NCBI RefSeq assembly: GCF_000297055.2 | Contig: NC_022357.1 | Span: 1,116,001-1,180,000, forward strand | DNA: 64,000 nt | Direction of reading: 5' to 3' | Source of the DNA: Sulfuricella denitrificans skB26 | Lineage (GTDB): Bacteria > Pseudomonadota > Gammaproteobacteria > Burkholderiales > Sulfuricellaceae | Part shown: positions 19,991 through 30,035 of the stretch, one piece after another | Layout of the letters: every line of letters starts with the position of its first letter | Numbering within the stretch: the first letter of the stretch is position 1 | Program-made: the position numbers and the translations under genes | Notes under the pieces: generated by a model | Database searches by the model: none | What the model was told of the DNA's origin: nothing | The model's input: the letters and a program-made list of their open reading frames with translations, nothing else

Positions 19991-21307
19991 ATGAAACCCA
20001 TCAACGTAGGTTTGTTAGGCCTGGGTACCGTCGGCGGCGGCACCCTCACAGTATTGCGGCGCAATGCCGGAGAAATTACCCGCCGTGCCGGGCGCGAAAT
20101 CAAGGTGACCATGGCGGCGGTACGCGATCTGGAAAAGGCGCGGAAACTTGCCGGCCCCGAGCTGGAAATTACCACTGACCCGATGGCGGTAGTGAATAAC
20201 ACGGACATCGATATCGTCGTCGAGTTGATCGGCGGTACGTCGTTGGCCAAGGACCTGGTCCTGAAGGCGATCGCCAACGGCAAGCACGTGGTCACGGCGA
20301 ACAAGGCGCTGTTGGCGATGCATGGCAACGAAATTTTCCAGGCGGCACAGGCCAAGGGCGTGATGGTAGCCTTCGAGGCGGCCGTGGCAGGCGGCATCCC
20401 GATCATCAAGGCGTTGCGCGAGGGCCTCACCGCCAACCGCATCGAATGGATCGCCGGCATCATCAACGGTACTACCAACTTCATCCTGACCGAAATGCGC
20501 GACAAGGGCCTGGCCTTCGATGCCGTGCTTCAACAGGCGCAGGAACTCGGCTATGCAGAGGCCGATCCGACCTTCGATATCGAAGGCGTCGACGCGGCGC
20601 ACAAGCTCACCATTATGGCGGCGATTGGTTTCGGTATTCCGATGCAGTTCGACAAAGCTTACACCGAGGGCATCAGCAAGCTCACCAAAGAAGATATCGC
20701 TTATGCCGAACAACTGGGCTACCGCATTAAGCTGCTCGGCATCACCAAACGTACCGAACAGGGCATTGAACTGCGTGTTCATCCGACGCTGATCCCGGCC
20801 AAGCGCCTGATCGCCAATGTGGAAGGCGTGATGAATGCGGTGCTGGTCAAAGGCGATGCCGTTGGCGCGACCATGTATTACGGCCGCGGCGCCGGTGCTG
20901 AGCCGACTGCGAGTTCCGTGGTGGCGGACCTGGTCGATGTGACCCGGATGCTGACCTCCGATCCGGAAAACCGCGTGCCGCACCTGGCCTTCCAGCCGGA
21001 CGCCTTGTCCGATGTGCCGGTGCTGGCAATCGACGAAGTCCGTACTTCCTACTACTTGCGCCTGCGTGTTTTCGACAAGCCCGGCGTGCTGGCTGATGTA
21101 ACGCGGATTCTGGCCGATCTGGGGATCTCGATTGATGCCATGATCCAGAAAGAGCCTGCCGAAGGCGAAGAGCAGGCTGACGTGATCTTGTTGACCCATA
21201 TCACGGTAGAAAAATTCATCAACCAGGCGATCGCCAAAATTGAGGCGTTGTCTTCGATTTCCGGCAAGGTGACGCGGATACGTCTGGAAGAACTAAGCTC
21301 GAATTAA
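19991..21307 (+). CDS. hom: Homoserine dehydrogenase
   Basis: Reduces aspartate semialdehyde to homoserine in the threonine/methionine pathway. 438 residues: N-terminal Rossmann NAD(P) motif GLLGLGTVGGG, catalytic domain with IAGIINGTTNFILTEM, and a C-terminal ACT domain (about 350-430) that normally mediates feedback inhibition by threonine. Monofunctional: no aspartokinase part. thrC follows after a gap of about 26 bp. Confidence 0.96.
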   Translation: MKPINVGLLGLGTVGGGTLTVLRRNAGEITRRAGREIKVTMAAVRDLEKARKLAGPELEITTDPMAVVNNTDIDIVVELIGGTSLAKDLVLKAIANGKHVVTANKALLAMHGNEIFQAAQAKGVMVAFEAAVAGGIPIIKALREGLTANRIEWIAGIINGTTNFILTEMRDKGLAFDAVLQQAQELGYAEADPTFDIEGVDAAHKLTIMAAIGFGIPMQFDKAYTEGISKLTKEDIAYAEQLGYRIKLLGITKRTEQGIELRVHPTLIPAKRLIANVEGVMNAVLVKGDAVGATMYYGRGAGAEPTASSVVADLVDVTRMLTSDPENRVPHLAFQPDALSDVPVLAIDEVRTSYYLRLRVFDKPGVLADVTRILADLGISIDAMIQKEPAEGEEQADVILLTHITVEKFINQAIAKIEALSSISGKVTRIRLEELSSN

Positions 21308-21333
21308 TCAACAGCAATTTGACGGTTATAAAT

Positions 21334-22737
21334 ATGAAATACTTGAGCACCCGCGGCGGCATGCAGCCTAAAACCTTCACCGAAATCCTGCTCGGAGGCC
21401 TCGCTACCGATGGTGGCCTGACCATCTCAGAAGCTTACCCCCGATTCAGCAAGGAAGAACTCGCCGCGATGCGTGACATGAGCTACCGCGAGCTGGCATT
21501 CGAGGTAATACGCCGCTTCGCAGACGATATTCCCGCCGCCGACCTCAGGGCCATCGTCGACAAGACCTATACCGCAGAGATTTTCCGCAGCGACGAGATT
21601 ACGCCGGTGAAAACGCTGGAGCCGGGGTTGCACCTGCTCGGGCTGTCTTACGGCCCGACGCTGGCTTTCAAGGATGTGGCGATGCAGTTGCTCGGCAACT
21701 TGTTCGAGTACGTGCTTGCCAAGGAAAATTCCGAGATCAACATCCTCGGTGCGACTTCGGGCGATACCGGCAGCGCGGCGGAATATGCCATGCGCGGCAA
21801 GCGTGGCATCAAGGTTTTCATGCTTTCACCGCAGGGAAAGATGAGTCCGTTCCAGACTGCCCAGATGTTCTCTCTGCAGGACCCGAACATTTTCAACATC
21901 GCCGTGAAGGGCGTGTTCGATGATTGCCAGGACATCGTCAAGGCGGTCTCCAATGACCTCGACTTCAAGGCCAAACACAAGATCGGCGCAGTCAACTCGA
22001 TCAACTGGGCGCGCGTCACGGCCCAGGTGGTGTACTACTTCAAGGCCTATTTCGCGGTGACCCAAAGCAACGACGAGGAAGTGTCTTTCTCCGTGCCGTC
22101 GGGCAATTTCGGCAACGTCTGCGCCGGCCACATCGCCCGTCAGATGGGCCTGCCGATCAAGAAACTGATCGTTGCAACCAACGAGAACGACGTGCTCGAC
22201 GAGTTCTTCCGCACTGGCGTTTATCGTCCTCGTCCGCAAACCGAGCATACCAGCAGCCCGTCGATGGATATCTCCAAGGCGTCCAACTTCGAGCGCTTTG
22301 TTTACGATCTGGTCGGACGCGATCCGGCAGTGGTGAACGAGCTATGGAAGGAAGTGGACGCGGGTGGCAGCTTCGATCTTTCGAAAACGCCGTATTTCGC
22401 CAGAGTCAGGGAATTCGGCTTCGAATCCGGCTCCAGCAGCCATGCAAACCGGCTGGAAACCATACGCCACATGCACCAGAAATACGGCGTGATGATCGAC
22501 ACCCACACTGCCGACGGCGTGAAGGTTGGCCTGGAGCACCGTGAAGCCAACGTGCCCATGGTCTGCCTGGAAACTGCATTGCCCGCCAAATTCGAGGAAA
22601 CCATCCGCGAAGCGCTGGGTTGCGAGCCTGAGCGCCCGGCCGATATGGTGGGGATAGAGAACCTGCCGCAGCGCTTCGAAGTCATGGCGGCGGATGCCGA
22701 AGCAGTGAAGCGCTTCATCGTTCAGCACACCGGCTAA
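21334..22737 (+). CDS. thrC: Threonine synthase
   Basis: PLP enzyme converting O-phosphohomoserine to threonine. 467 residues from ATG 21334 (MKYLSTRGGMQPKTF), the family's usual N-terminus; a TTG five codons earlier is not needed. The PLP Lys lies in SYGPTLAFKDVAMQ, and ATSGDTGSAAEYAM is the phosphate-binding block. Length fits the long (gamma/beta-type) subfamily. Cotranscribed with hom by position. Confidence 0.96.
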   Translation: MKYLSTRGGMQPKTFTEILLGGLATDGGLTISEAYPRFSKEELAAMRDMSYRELAFEVIRRFADDIPAADLRAIVDKTYTAEIFRSDEITPVKTLEPGLHLLGLSYGPTLAFKDVAMQLLGNLFEYVLAKENSEINILGATSGDTGSAAEYAMRGKRGIKVFMLSPQGKMSPFQTAQMFSLQDPNIFNIAVKGVFDDCQDIVKAVSNDLDFKAKHKIGAVNSINWARVTAQVVYYFKAYFAVTQSNDEEVSFSVPSGNFGNVCAGHIARQMGLPIKKLIVATNENDVLDEFFRTGVYRPRPQTEHTSSPSMDISKASNFERFVYDLVGRDPAVVNELWKEVDAGGSFDLSKTPYFARVREFGFESGSSSHANRLETIRHMHQKYGVMIDTHTADGVKVGLEHREANVPMVCLETALPAKFEETIREALGCEPERPADMVGIENLPQRFEVMAADAEAVKRFIVQHTG

Positions 22738-22761
22738 CTCTTTTCTGCAAGATCGACTGGC

Positions 22762-23667
22762 ATGAATAATCTTATCCTGCTGGTCGCCTGTTTCATTTTC
22801 GGTATGGCGCTGCGCAAGGGTGGGCGCATGCCTGACAACGCGCCTTCTGCGCTGAACAGCTTCATCATCCACATCTCCCTGCCGGCACTGGTTCTGCTCT
22901 ACATTCATGATATCCATTTCACGCGCGAGCTAGCGTATGCGGCCGCCATGCCCTGGATATTATTTGCTATGGGCGCCGGGTTCTTCTGGATGGCAGGACG
23001 GGTGCTCAAATTGCCGCGCGCGACTGTCGGTGCCTTGATGCTCACCGGAGGGTTAGGTAACACTTCGTTTATTGGTTTGCCCATGATCGAAACCTTTTAC
23101 GGGCACGAGGGCATTGCAACCGGGATCATTGCTGACCAGTTGGGCTCCTTCCTGGCACTGTCCACAGTCGGGATCATTGTTGCCGGCCTGTATTCCTCCG
23201 GTGCCCCGGACGCCCGAACCATCGCACGCAAAATCATGTTGTTTCCGCCTTTCATCGCATTGGTGGTTGCTGTACTGCTGATCCCGGTGGATTATCCATT
23301 ATGGTTTTCAGCTGTTCTGAAGCGTCTGGGCGACACCCTGGCGCCGCTCGCACTGGTGTCGGTGGGCTTACAGTTGCAGCTAGGGCACTTGGCGGGCAAT
23401 GGCCGCAACTTGGCGCTGGGCTTGGTGTTCAAATTATTTCTCGCACCGCTGCTGCTGTGTTTTTTGTTGGTGGGCGCGCTCGGGGGGCACGGGCTGGTAA
23501 CGCAAGTAACGCTGTTCGAAGCCGCCATGGGGCCCATGATTACCGGCGCTATTGTGGCGATCGAACATGATCTCGATCCTCCTCTCGTCACTCTGATGGT
23601 GGCTGTGGGGATAGCCCTGTCCTTTTTTACGCTGACCGCTTGGTGGTGGGTATTGCGGGCCGTGTAA
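22762..23667 (+). CDS. AEC-family transporter (auxin efflux carrier type)
   Basis: 301-residue integral membrane protein with about ten hydrophobic segments. The family block LTGGLGNTSFIGLPMIETFYG in the middle (half-way membrane loop) and ISLPALVLLYI near the start identify the AEC/MEM transport family, secondary carriers for malate, amino acids or similar anions. It starts 24 bp after thrC. A role in amino-acid export is possible from context only. Confidence 0.85.
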   Translation: MNNLILLVACFIFGMALRKGGRMPDNAPSALNSFIIHISLPALVLLYIHDIHFTRELAYAAAMPWILFAMGAGFFWMAGRVLKLPRATVGALMLTGGLGNTSFIGLPMIETFYGHEGIATGIIADQLGSFLALSTVGIIVAGLYSSGAPDARTIARKIMLFPPFIALVVAVLLIPVDYPLWFSAVLKRLGDTLAPLALVSVGLQLQLGHLAGNGRNLALGLVFKLFLAPLLLCFLLVGALGGHGLVTQVTLFEAAMGPMITGAIVAIEHDLDPPLVTLMVAVGIALSFFTLTAWWWVLRAV

Positions 23668-23849
23668 AACGCTGCATCTGCCGCAGATCCTTGCTTACGT
23701 GTGGGCTGCGCTATATCCGAGCAAAAATCATATACTCGAATCTTAATAGATCAGATATAAATTATGTATACTCCATGGAGCGCGTCCCAAGTAAGTATCT
23801 GGAAAGAATTGTTTCAATTAACCGTATGATTATTATTGGAGAATACCAT

Positions 23850-25089
23850 ATGAAAAAGACTTTAATTGCAACGCTGCTGCTGGGTATGTTTGCTGTTCCT
23901 TCGTTTGCCGCTGATGCCATCAAGATTGCAATTACCGGCCCATTTAGTGGCGGTTCGGCTCCGATGGGCATATCCATGAGGGACGGCGCCAAACTCGCGA
24001 TTTCCGAGATCAACGCGGCGGGCGGTATCAGTGTCGGCAGCAAGAAGATGAAAATCGAGATAATCGAACGGGACGATGAAGGCAAGAACGAGCGTGGCGC
24101 TCTGATCGGGCAGGAACTGGCCTCGATGGGCGATTTGTCCGGCGTGATCGGCACCGTGAATACGGGGGGTCGTGCTCGCGGGCGACAAGCATTTGCAGGA
24201 TAAAGGAATCACCAAAATAATCACGCCTGCAGCTGGCTCCGCCTCCATGACTCAGTGGAGCAAGGCAGGGGTGAAGGATTTGTCGATTTTCCGTTTTTCC
24301 GCGAATGACGGCATTCAGTCCGCCATGGTGATTGAAGAGGCGATCAACCGTAAATTTACCAAAGTGGCGATCCTGCACGACGCAACCAACTACGGTGTTT
24401 CCGGTCGTGACGACCTGCTGGAGCAAATCAAGAAGCAGGGTGACAAACTGCAGGTGGTTGCCACCGAAAAATACAACATCGGCGACAAGGACATGACGGC
24501 GCAGTTGATGCGTGCGAAAGCCGGTGGTGCACAGGCGATCCTGCTCTGGGGGATTGGACCCGAGATGGCCGCCCTTGCTAACGGTATGGCAAAAATGGGC
24601 ATGAAAGAGCCGCTGATCGGCGGCTGGACCCTCTCTATGTCCAACTTCATCGATAACGCAGGCAAGAGCGGCGATGGTGCCTTGATGCCGCAGACCTTCA
24701 TTGAGGAGCCGATTACGCCCAAGGCCAAGAGTTTCATCGAAGGCTACCACAAGGCTTATGGGGTCAGCCGCATGGCATCCCCGATGTCTGCAGCCCAGGG
24801 TTATGATGCCGTTTATATTTTTGCAGCTGCCGTGAAACAGGCGCAAAGCGATGACACCCACAAGATCAAGGAAGCGCTTGAGGATTTGAAAGAACCCGTG
24901 AAAGGCGTGATCGCTACCTGGCTGCGCCCCTTCAGTAAATGGGATCCTGCCAACGAGCAGACCCATGAAGCTTTCCGTCGTGATCAGGTGGTGATGGGTA
25001 TGGTCAAGGATGGTCGCGTCGTTTTCGCCAATGAGGCTGAAAAGCAGCGTCTCATCAAAAGCGCAACGGAAGTGAAGAAAGGTAAGTAA
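23850..25089 (+). pseudogene. Branched-chain amino-acid-type ABC transporter substrate-binding protein, frameshifted
   Basis: Periplasmic binding protein (Peripla_BP_6, LivJ-like). Signal peptide MKKTLIATLLLGMFAVPSFAA, then IKIAITGPFSGGSAPMG. The frame breaks at the six-G run 24164-24169: the upstream frame reads VNTGGRARG while the other frame continues VLAGDKHLQDKG to the stop at 25089. Removing one G gives VNTGVVLAGDKH and a continuous protein of ~412 residues. So the gene carries a +1 G, either a true lesion or a homopolymer assembly error. The rest of the transporter looks intact, which favours an error. Confidence 0.88.
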
Positions 25090-25139
25090 AGCTGTGGAAG
25101 GGGGGTTCCCCCTTCCACGGTTCACACAAAGCAATCATC

Positions 25140-26018
25140 ATGGAATCAATCATTATCGCCCAGATGGCTGTGAGCGGGGCCTTCATGGGCCTTGTTTACG
25201 CGCTTATCGCCTACGGCTTTCAGCTGACATACGCTACCAGCAAAAGCATCAATTTCGGTCAGGGCGAGTTGGTAATGGTTTCCGCTTTCTTTAGCCTGAC
25301 CCTCATTAATGTCGGGTTGCCCTACTGGCTGGTGGTACCCGGTGGCTTGCTTTTCGGCGCAGTCCTCGGCCTGTTCGTCGAGCGTGCCGGGGTGCGCCTT
25401 GCGCTTGAGCAGAAAAGCGAGGGCTGGATACTTCTGACCATCATTATCGGGCTATTCGGTTTTTCTGCGGCCGAGAATATTTGGGGGAGGGATGATCGTC
25501 CATTCCCCACGCCCATTCCATCCGAGTCATTCCAGGTTTTCGGCGTCAGTATTACTCCGCTAGAAATCTCCGTGGCCATCGGCGTTCTCGCCGTGATGGG
25601 GCTGATCGAGTTGTTCAAGCGCAAGACCCTGCTGGGAAAGGCGTTTGAGGCTGTTTCGGCGGACCGTGATGCGGCTGAACTGATGGGGGTTTCGGCCACC
25701 CGAACGATCATGCTCTCTTACGGCTTGTCCGGGATGGTGGCGGCGATGGCGGGTATTCTGGTTTCGCCGATTACTACCGTGGGTCCTACCATGGCATCCG
25801 CCCTCATCCTGAAGGCTTTTGCGGTTGCCGTGGTTGCGGGCCTCGATTCCGGTTTCGGCGTGGTCCTGATCGGTTTGTTCCTGGGCGCTCTGGAAAGCCT
25901 GGCGAGTTTCTATATCGGTAGCGGCTGGCGCGAAGCACCGGGTTTGATTTTGCTCATTCTTGCCTTGGCCGTGCGCCCGAATGGGGTCTTCGGCAAGGCC
26001 AGCATCAGGAAAGTCTGA
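25140..26018 (+). CDS. livH: Liv-type ABC transporter permease (LivH-like)
   Basis: 292-residue inner-membrane permease of the branched-chain amino-acid type, with about eight hydrophobic segments. Motif SINFGQGELVM near residue 40 and GVSATRTIMLSYGLSGMVAAMAG in the cytoplasmic coupling region are typical of LivH. It lies 50 bp after the binding-protein gene. Actual cargo could be branched-chain amino acids, amides or urea-like solutes. Confidence 0.9.
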   Translation: MESIIIAQMAVSGAFMGLVYALIAYGFQLTYATSKSINFGQGELVMVSAFFSLTLINVGLPYWLVVPGGLLFGAVLGLFVERAGVRLALEQKSEGWILLTIIIGLFGFSAAENIWGRDDRPFPTPIPSESFQVFGVSITPLEISVAIGVLAVMGLIELFKRKTLLGKAFEAVSADRDAAELMGVSATRTIMLSYGLSGMVAAMAGILVSPITTVGPTMASALILKAFAVAVVAGLDSGFGVVLIGLFLGALESLASFYIGSGWREAPGLILLILALAVRPNGVFGKASIRKV

Positions 26019-26145
26019 ACTGACTTGGGTGCCGTTCTCCGTAGCGACCGGCACTCTTGAGCAGAAACAGACAAGGTAACGGGAACAACAATTTTCAGCG
26101 GCATGCTTCACTGACGCAATCAACTAATCGTAAAACTGACCGACC

Positions 26146-28101
26146 ATGTGGAAACGCCTGTTATTCATTCGCGGAACAGAGCTCGTTGCTCTCGCCCTGC
26201 TTGCCTCCATACCCCTGGCAGTGGACAACTCCTATGTCCTGGGGTTGCTGACCCTGCTGGCGATCTATGGCATTCTTCTCATCGGTCTGGACGTGACCGT
26301 GGGCTACCTCGGTCAAGTCAACCTGGCGCAAGCCGCGTTCCTGGGACTCGGCGCCTATGCCGCGGGGTTGAGTGTTTCCCTGCTCGGTTTCGGGATATTT
26401 GGCGCGCTTGCCGTCAGTCTTCTGGTGGGGCTGGTTCTTGGCGGCCTGCTGGCGTTTCCGGCGCTACGACTGGAGGGGCCGCAATTTGCCCTGGCAACAC
26501 TGAGCTTTTCAGCCCTGAGCGTAACCGTTCTTAACGAGTGGGAGTCACTCACCGGCGGAGCACAGGGCTTGCACGTGACTCGCCCCGATCTTTTCGGTTT
26601 CGATCTAAAAGCCCAGGGGTTTTATTGGCTGTGCCTGATCCTTCTGGCCCTGGTCTGGATGGCGATGCGTAACCTGCTCTCCTCGCAATGGGGTCGCGCC
26701 TTCGAAGCGTTGCGCGACAGCCCGATCGCTACCGATGCGATGGGGGTCGGGACCTTTCGTCACAAGGTGGCGGGCTTCGCCCTGGGATCTGGACTCGGCG
26801 GCTTGGCGGGCGGGCTGTACGCCTTCAATTTCGAGTATCTGCAACCGCAAACCTATGTTTATGACCTTATGGTGATTTTGCTCCTCGGCGTTGTTCTGGG
26901 GGGACGTAAAAGCCTGTGGGGCGCTTTTGTCGGGGCTTCGCTGATCGCCCTGCTGCCCAATCTGCTGTCCAACTGGCTTATGTTCGAAGTAATTTCGGCG
27001 CTTGGTTTGCTGGTGGCCTTGGCGGCGGGGGTGCGCGGGCTGATGAAAAAGACCACCAAACCGTTTCAGGCTATCGCGCCTATCATCGCCATGGGTTTGC
27101 TCGTTGGAGGAGGCTTTCTGGTGGAGAACACTGAAAATTGGCGCAAGGCGATCTTTGCCCTGATGCTGTTTGCAGTGGTGGTAGGACTACCGGAAGGCTT
27201 GATGGGATTCGCCTCCCGCTTTCTGGCGCAGTTGTTCCGCATTGATCCGCCTGCGCTCCCCGCGCCGGCTGAGCTGAATACCGTGCTGGCGGCCAAGGCG
27301 GCCAATGGCGAAGCGCTGCTCGAATTGCGGGATTTGAAGCGCTACTTCGGCGGTGTCAAAGCTGTCGACGGCGTGTCCATGACGGTGCGTGCCGGACAGG
27401 TGCACGGCTTGATCGGCCCCAACGGATCCGGCAAGAGTACCGCCGTAAACGTTATTTCAGGGCTTTATGCCCCGACTGCGGGCGAAATCCTGCTGCATGG
27501 CAGGGCGCTGCCGCAAGGAAGCCTGTTCAAGGTAGCACGGGTCGGCGTTTCGCGTACCTTCCAGAACCTGCAACTGTTCGGCGAACTGACCGCGCTGGAT
27601 AACGTCATGGTCGCGCTGAAAGGGGTTTATCGCAGTCCGCTGCCCCTCGTGCTGCTGGGATTTGCCCGGGGGGAGGAAAAACGTGCCCAGGCCGAGTCCC
27701 TGGCGCTGCTGGAACTGGTCGACCTCAAAGACCAGGCCCGCACACGGGCAAAAGACCTCACCTATGGCGCACAGCGTTTCCTGGAAATTGCCCGTGCGCT
27801 GGCGCGAAAACCCGATCTCCTGATTCTGGACGAACCCGCTGCCGGTCTTGCTCATCCGGATGTGAACAATTTGGTGGAGATCATCAAACGCATCCGCCAG
27901 CGTGGTATCACGATCGTTTTGATCGAGCATCACATGGATGTTGTGAGCGAGTTGTGCGATGCGGTGACTGTCCTTGATGGCGGCCAGGTGATTGCCGAAG
28001 GCACGCCGGATGAAGTGAAACGCGATCCCAAGGTCATCGAGGCCTACCTGGGGGTTGTCAGCGAGGCGGAAGCGCCTGACGCTATACCGTCGCCGGCTTA
28101 A
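26146..28101 (+). CDS. Fused Liv-type permease and ATPase (LivM-LivG)
   Basis: 651 residues combining two subunits. Residues about 1-350 are a LivM-like permease (GYLGQVNLAQAAFLGLGAYAAG, ten or so hydrophobic segments); about 380-640 are a LivG ATPase with Walker A GPNGSGKST, an ABC signature LTYGAQR, Walker B LLILDEP and the switch His in LIEHHMDVV. The join is through a hydrophobic stretch and a short charged linker. Similar fusions occur in other betaproteobacteria. It lies between livH and livF. Confidence 0.92.
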   Translation: MWKRLLFIRGTELVALALLASIPLAVDNSYVLGLLTLLAIYGILLIGLDVTVGYLGQVNLAQAAFLGLGAYAAGLSVSLLGFGIFGALAVSLLVGLVLGGLLAFPALRLEGPQFALATLSFSALSVTVLNEWESLTGGAQGLHVTRPDLFGFDLKAQGFYWLCLILLALVWMAMRNLLSSQWGRAFEALRDSPIATDAMGVGTFRHKVAGFALGSGLGGLAGGLYAFNFEYLQPQTYVYDLMVILLLGVVLGGRKSLWGAFVGASLIALLPNLLSNWLMFEVISALGLLVALAAGVRGLMKKTTKPFQAIAPIIAMGLLVGGGFLVENTENWRKAIFALMLFAVVVGLPEGLMGFASRFLAQLFRIDPPALPAPAELNTVLAAKAANGEALLELRDLKRYFGGVKAVDGVSMTVRAGQVHGLIGPNGSGKSTAVNVISGLYAPTAGEILLHGRALPQGSLFKVARVGVSRTFQNLQLFGELTALDNVMVALKGVYRSPLPLVLLGFARGEEKRAQAESLALLELVDLKDQARTRAKDLTYGAQRFLEIARALARKPDLLILDEPAAGLAHPDVNNLVEIIKRIRQRGITIVLIEHHMDVVSELCDAVTVLDGGQVIAEGTPDEVKRDPKVIEAYLGVVSEAEAPDAIPSPA

Positions 28102-28120
28102 CGAACAGAAAGAAGCACAG

Positions 28121-28837
28121 ATGCTAGTCGTCGAAAATCTGCATGCAGGATATGGCACCAGCGAGGTGCTGGTAGGTACTTCGCTGGAAGTGAAGCAGGG
28201 CACGGTCGTAGCTTTGATCGGAGCCAACGGTGCCGGAAAAACCACCACCATGCGTGCTATCTCGGGGATGTTGAAGCCGACCAAAGGCCGCGTCATTCTA
28301 GATGGCAAGCCGGTGCAGGGTCTGGATGCCTCGCGTATTGCCAGGCTGGGTTTGGCTCATGCACCGGAAGGGCGCAAGGTATTTGGACCTTTGTCGGTGG
28401 AGGACAACCTGCTCCTCGGTGCCTACAGTCATCTGCCCCTGTTTTTCGGCTTCCGCAGCAAGGCGGTAGGTGACCTGGAACGAGTTTACGATCTTTTTCC
28501 GCGCCTGCGGGAACGGCGTCAGCAGGCTGCCGGTACGCTGTCCGGTGGCGAACAGCAGATGCTGGCCATCGGACGTGCGCTCATGGCCAACCCCAAGGTC
28601 ATGTTGCTGGATGAACCGTCCATGGGGCTAGCGCCAGTCATCGTGCAGGAAGTCTTCAACACCATCCGGCGTCTGAAAGAAGCCGGGATCACCTTGCTGC
28701 TGGTGGAACAATTCGCCAAAAGCGCATTGGAAGTGGCGGACTATGCCTATGTAATGGAGCATGGCTGTATCGCCGTCGAGGGAAGTCCTGCCGAGTTGCA
28801 CAAGAACGAACGTGTGCTTGCCGCCTATCTGGGGTAG
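28121..28837 (+). CDS. livF: Liv-type ABC transporter ATP-binding protein (LivF-like)
   Basis: 238 residues from ATG 28121 (MLVVENLHAGYGTSEVL), the normal LivF start; the frame is open further upstream but overlaps the previous gene. Walker A GANGAGKTT, signature LSGGEQQML, Walker B VMLLDEPSMGLAP. It pairs with the ATPase half of the preceding fusion protein. The last gene of the transporter operon; a palindromic element follows. Confidence 0.94.
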   Translation: MLVVENLHAGYGTSEVLVGTSLEVKQGTVVALIGANGAGKTTTMRAISGMLKPTKGRVILDGKPVQGLDASRIARLGLAHAPEGRKVFGPLSVEDNLLLGAYSHLPLFFGFRSKAVGDLERVYDLFPRLRERRQQAAGTLSGGEQQMLAIGRALMANPKVMLLDEPSMGLAPVIVQEVFNTIRRLKEAGITLLLVEQFAKSALEVADYAYVMEHGCIAVEGSPAELHKNERVLAAYLG

Positions 28838-28844
28838 TTTCTGA

Positions 28845-28986
28845 GGGAGCCTCTAAATAATCCAGATTTCATCCCAACTGCCGCGTTGCGTAAAAAATTT
28901 CTTACTTACATATCAACCATATGCTGCGCTGCGAAATTTTTTCCGCGCCTTGCATTTGGGCGAACTCTGAATTTTTAGAGGCACCC
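28845..28986. repeat. 142-bp imperfect palindrome (MITE- or REP-like)
   Basis: Ends GGGAGCCTCTAAA (28845-28857) and TTTAGAGGCACCC (28974-28986) are inverted repeats differing at one central base. The two arms remain partly complementary inward, including AAAAAATTTC against GAAATTTTTT, so the whole element can fold into one long hairpin. It fills the gap between livF and nadC, which converge on it. No open frame. It may act as a bidirectional terminator and/or be a mobile miniature element. Confidence 0.75.
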
Positions 28987-28990
28987 TGGT

Positions 28991-29827
28991 CTAGCGGGTT
29001 TTAAATCGCATCGACAAATCCACCGCCTTGATGTCCTTGGTCAGGCTGCCGATGGAGATGCGGTGCACGCCCGTCTCGGCGATGGCGCGTACGGTTTCCA
29101 GGGTGATGCCGCCGGAAGCCTCCAGTTCGGCCCTAGTGCCGGCCAGCTTTACCGCCGCGCGCAGGCTTTCCAGGTTGAAGTTGTCGAGCAGGATCAATTT
29201 CGCCCCTGCTGCCAGCGCCTGATCCAGTTCGTCCAGGCTTTCCACTTCGATCTGTATCGATATCCCCGCTGTGGCGATATTCGTGGCCTGCGTCAGCGCC
29301 TCGCGAACGCCGCCCGCTGCCAGGATGTGGTTTTCCTTGATCAGGATGCCATCGTAAAGCCCTACTCGCTGGTTTTCCCCTCCACCGCACTTGACCGCAT
29401 ATTTCTGCGCGACACGCAGGCCGGGCAGGGTCTTGCGCGTATCCATGATTTTGGCGTGAGTATCCCTGATCAAATCGACATATTGCCGTGTTGCGGTAGC
29501 GGTGGCGGACAGGGTTTGCAGGAAATTCAGCGCCGGTCGCTCGGCGCTGAGCAGGGCGCGCGCGTTGCCGCTGATTTCGGCCAGAGTTTGCCCGGCGGCC
29601 ACAGCTTCGCCGTCGCGGGCAAACCATTTTATTTCTACCTCGGCATCCAGCCTGCGGAAGCAGGCCTCGAACCAGGCCACGCCGCAAAGCACCGCCGCTT
29701 CGCGGCTGATGATGGTGGAGCGTGCCTCTTGCCCCGTCGGGATCAGTTGCGCGGTCAGATCGCCACTGCCGATATCCTCGACCAATGCGGCTTCAACGTT
29801 GCTTTCGACGTGTGCAGTCAAGTCCAT
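28991..29827 (-). CDS. nadC: Nicotinate-nucleotide (quinolinate) pyrophosphorylase
   Basis: Converts quinolinate and PRPP to nicotinate mononucleotide in de novo NAD synthesis. 278 residues, normal length. The active-site block MDTRKTLPGLR followed by KYAVKCGGGENQRVGLYD and ILIKENH is diagnostic, as is EVESLDELDQAL in the barrel. No nadA or nadB in the window. Confidence 0.96.
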   Translation of the reverse strand: MDLTAHVESNVEAALVEDIGSGDLTAQLIPTGQEARSTIISREAAVLCGVAWFEACFRRLDAEVEIKWFARDGEAVAAGQTLAEISGNARALLSAERPALNFLQTLSATATATRQYVDLIRDTHAKIMDTRKTLPGLRVAQKYAVKCGGGENQRVGLYDGILIKENHILAAGGVREALTQATNIATAGISIQIEVESLDELDQALAAGAKLILLDNFNLESLRAAVKLAGTRAELEASGGITLETVRAIAETGVHRISIGSLTKDIKAVDLSMRFKTR

Positions 29828-30035
29828 GCTTTTAGCCTTTTTGCCAAACTATTCATCCCGGTTCACTCTGATTAATCTGCGCAATGGTTCCATTATCGGT
29901 CATTTTTGAGTCTTTCTGGACTGTTTCAAGTCCGAAGTGAGTTAGCGCATTGATTTCCATGGCGGCATCAAGGTTGTTATTCTATTCAAACTCTGCTGAA
30001 ATCAATATTCTGACTAATTTACTCAATTTATTGGC

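Noticed and set aside
20015-21199. 394-residue minus-strand frame
   Set aside because: Entirely antisense to hom; His/Gln-rich composition typical of GC-skew shadow frames, no domain.
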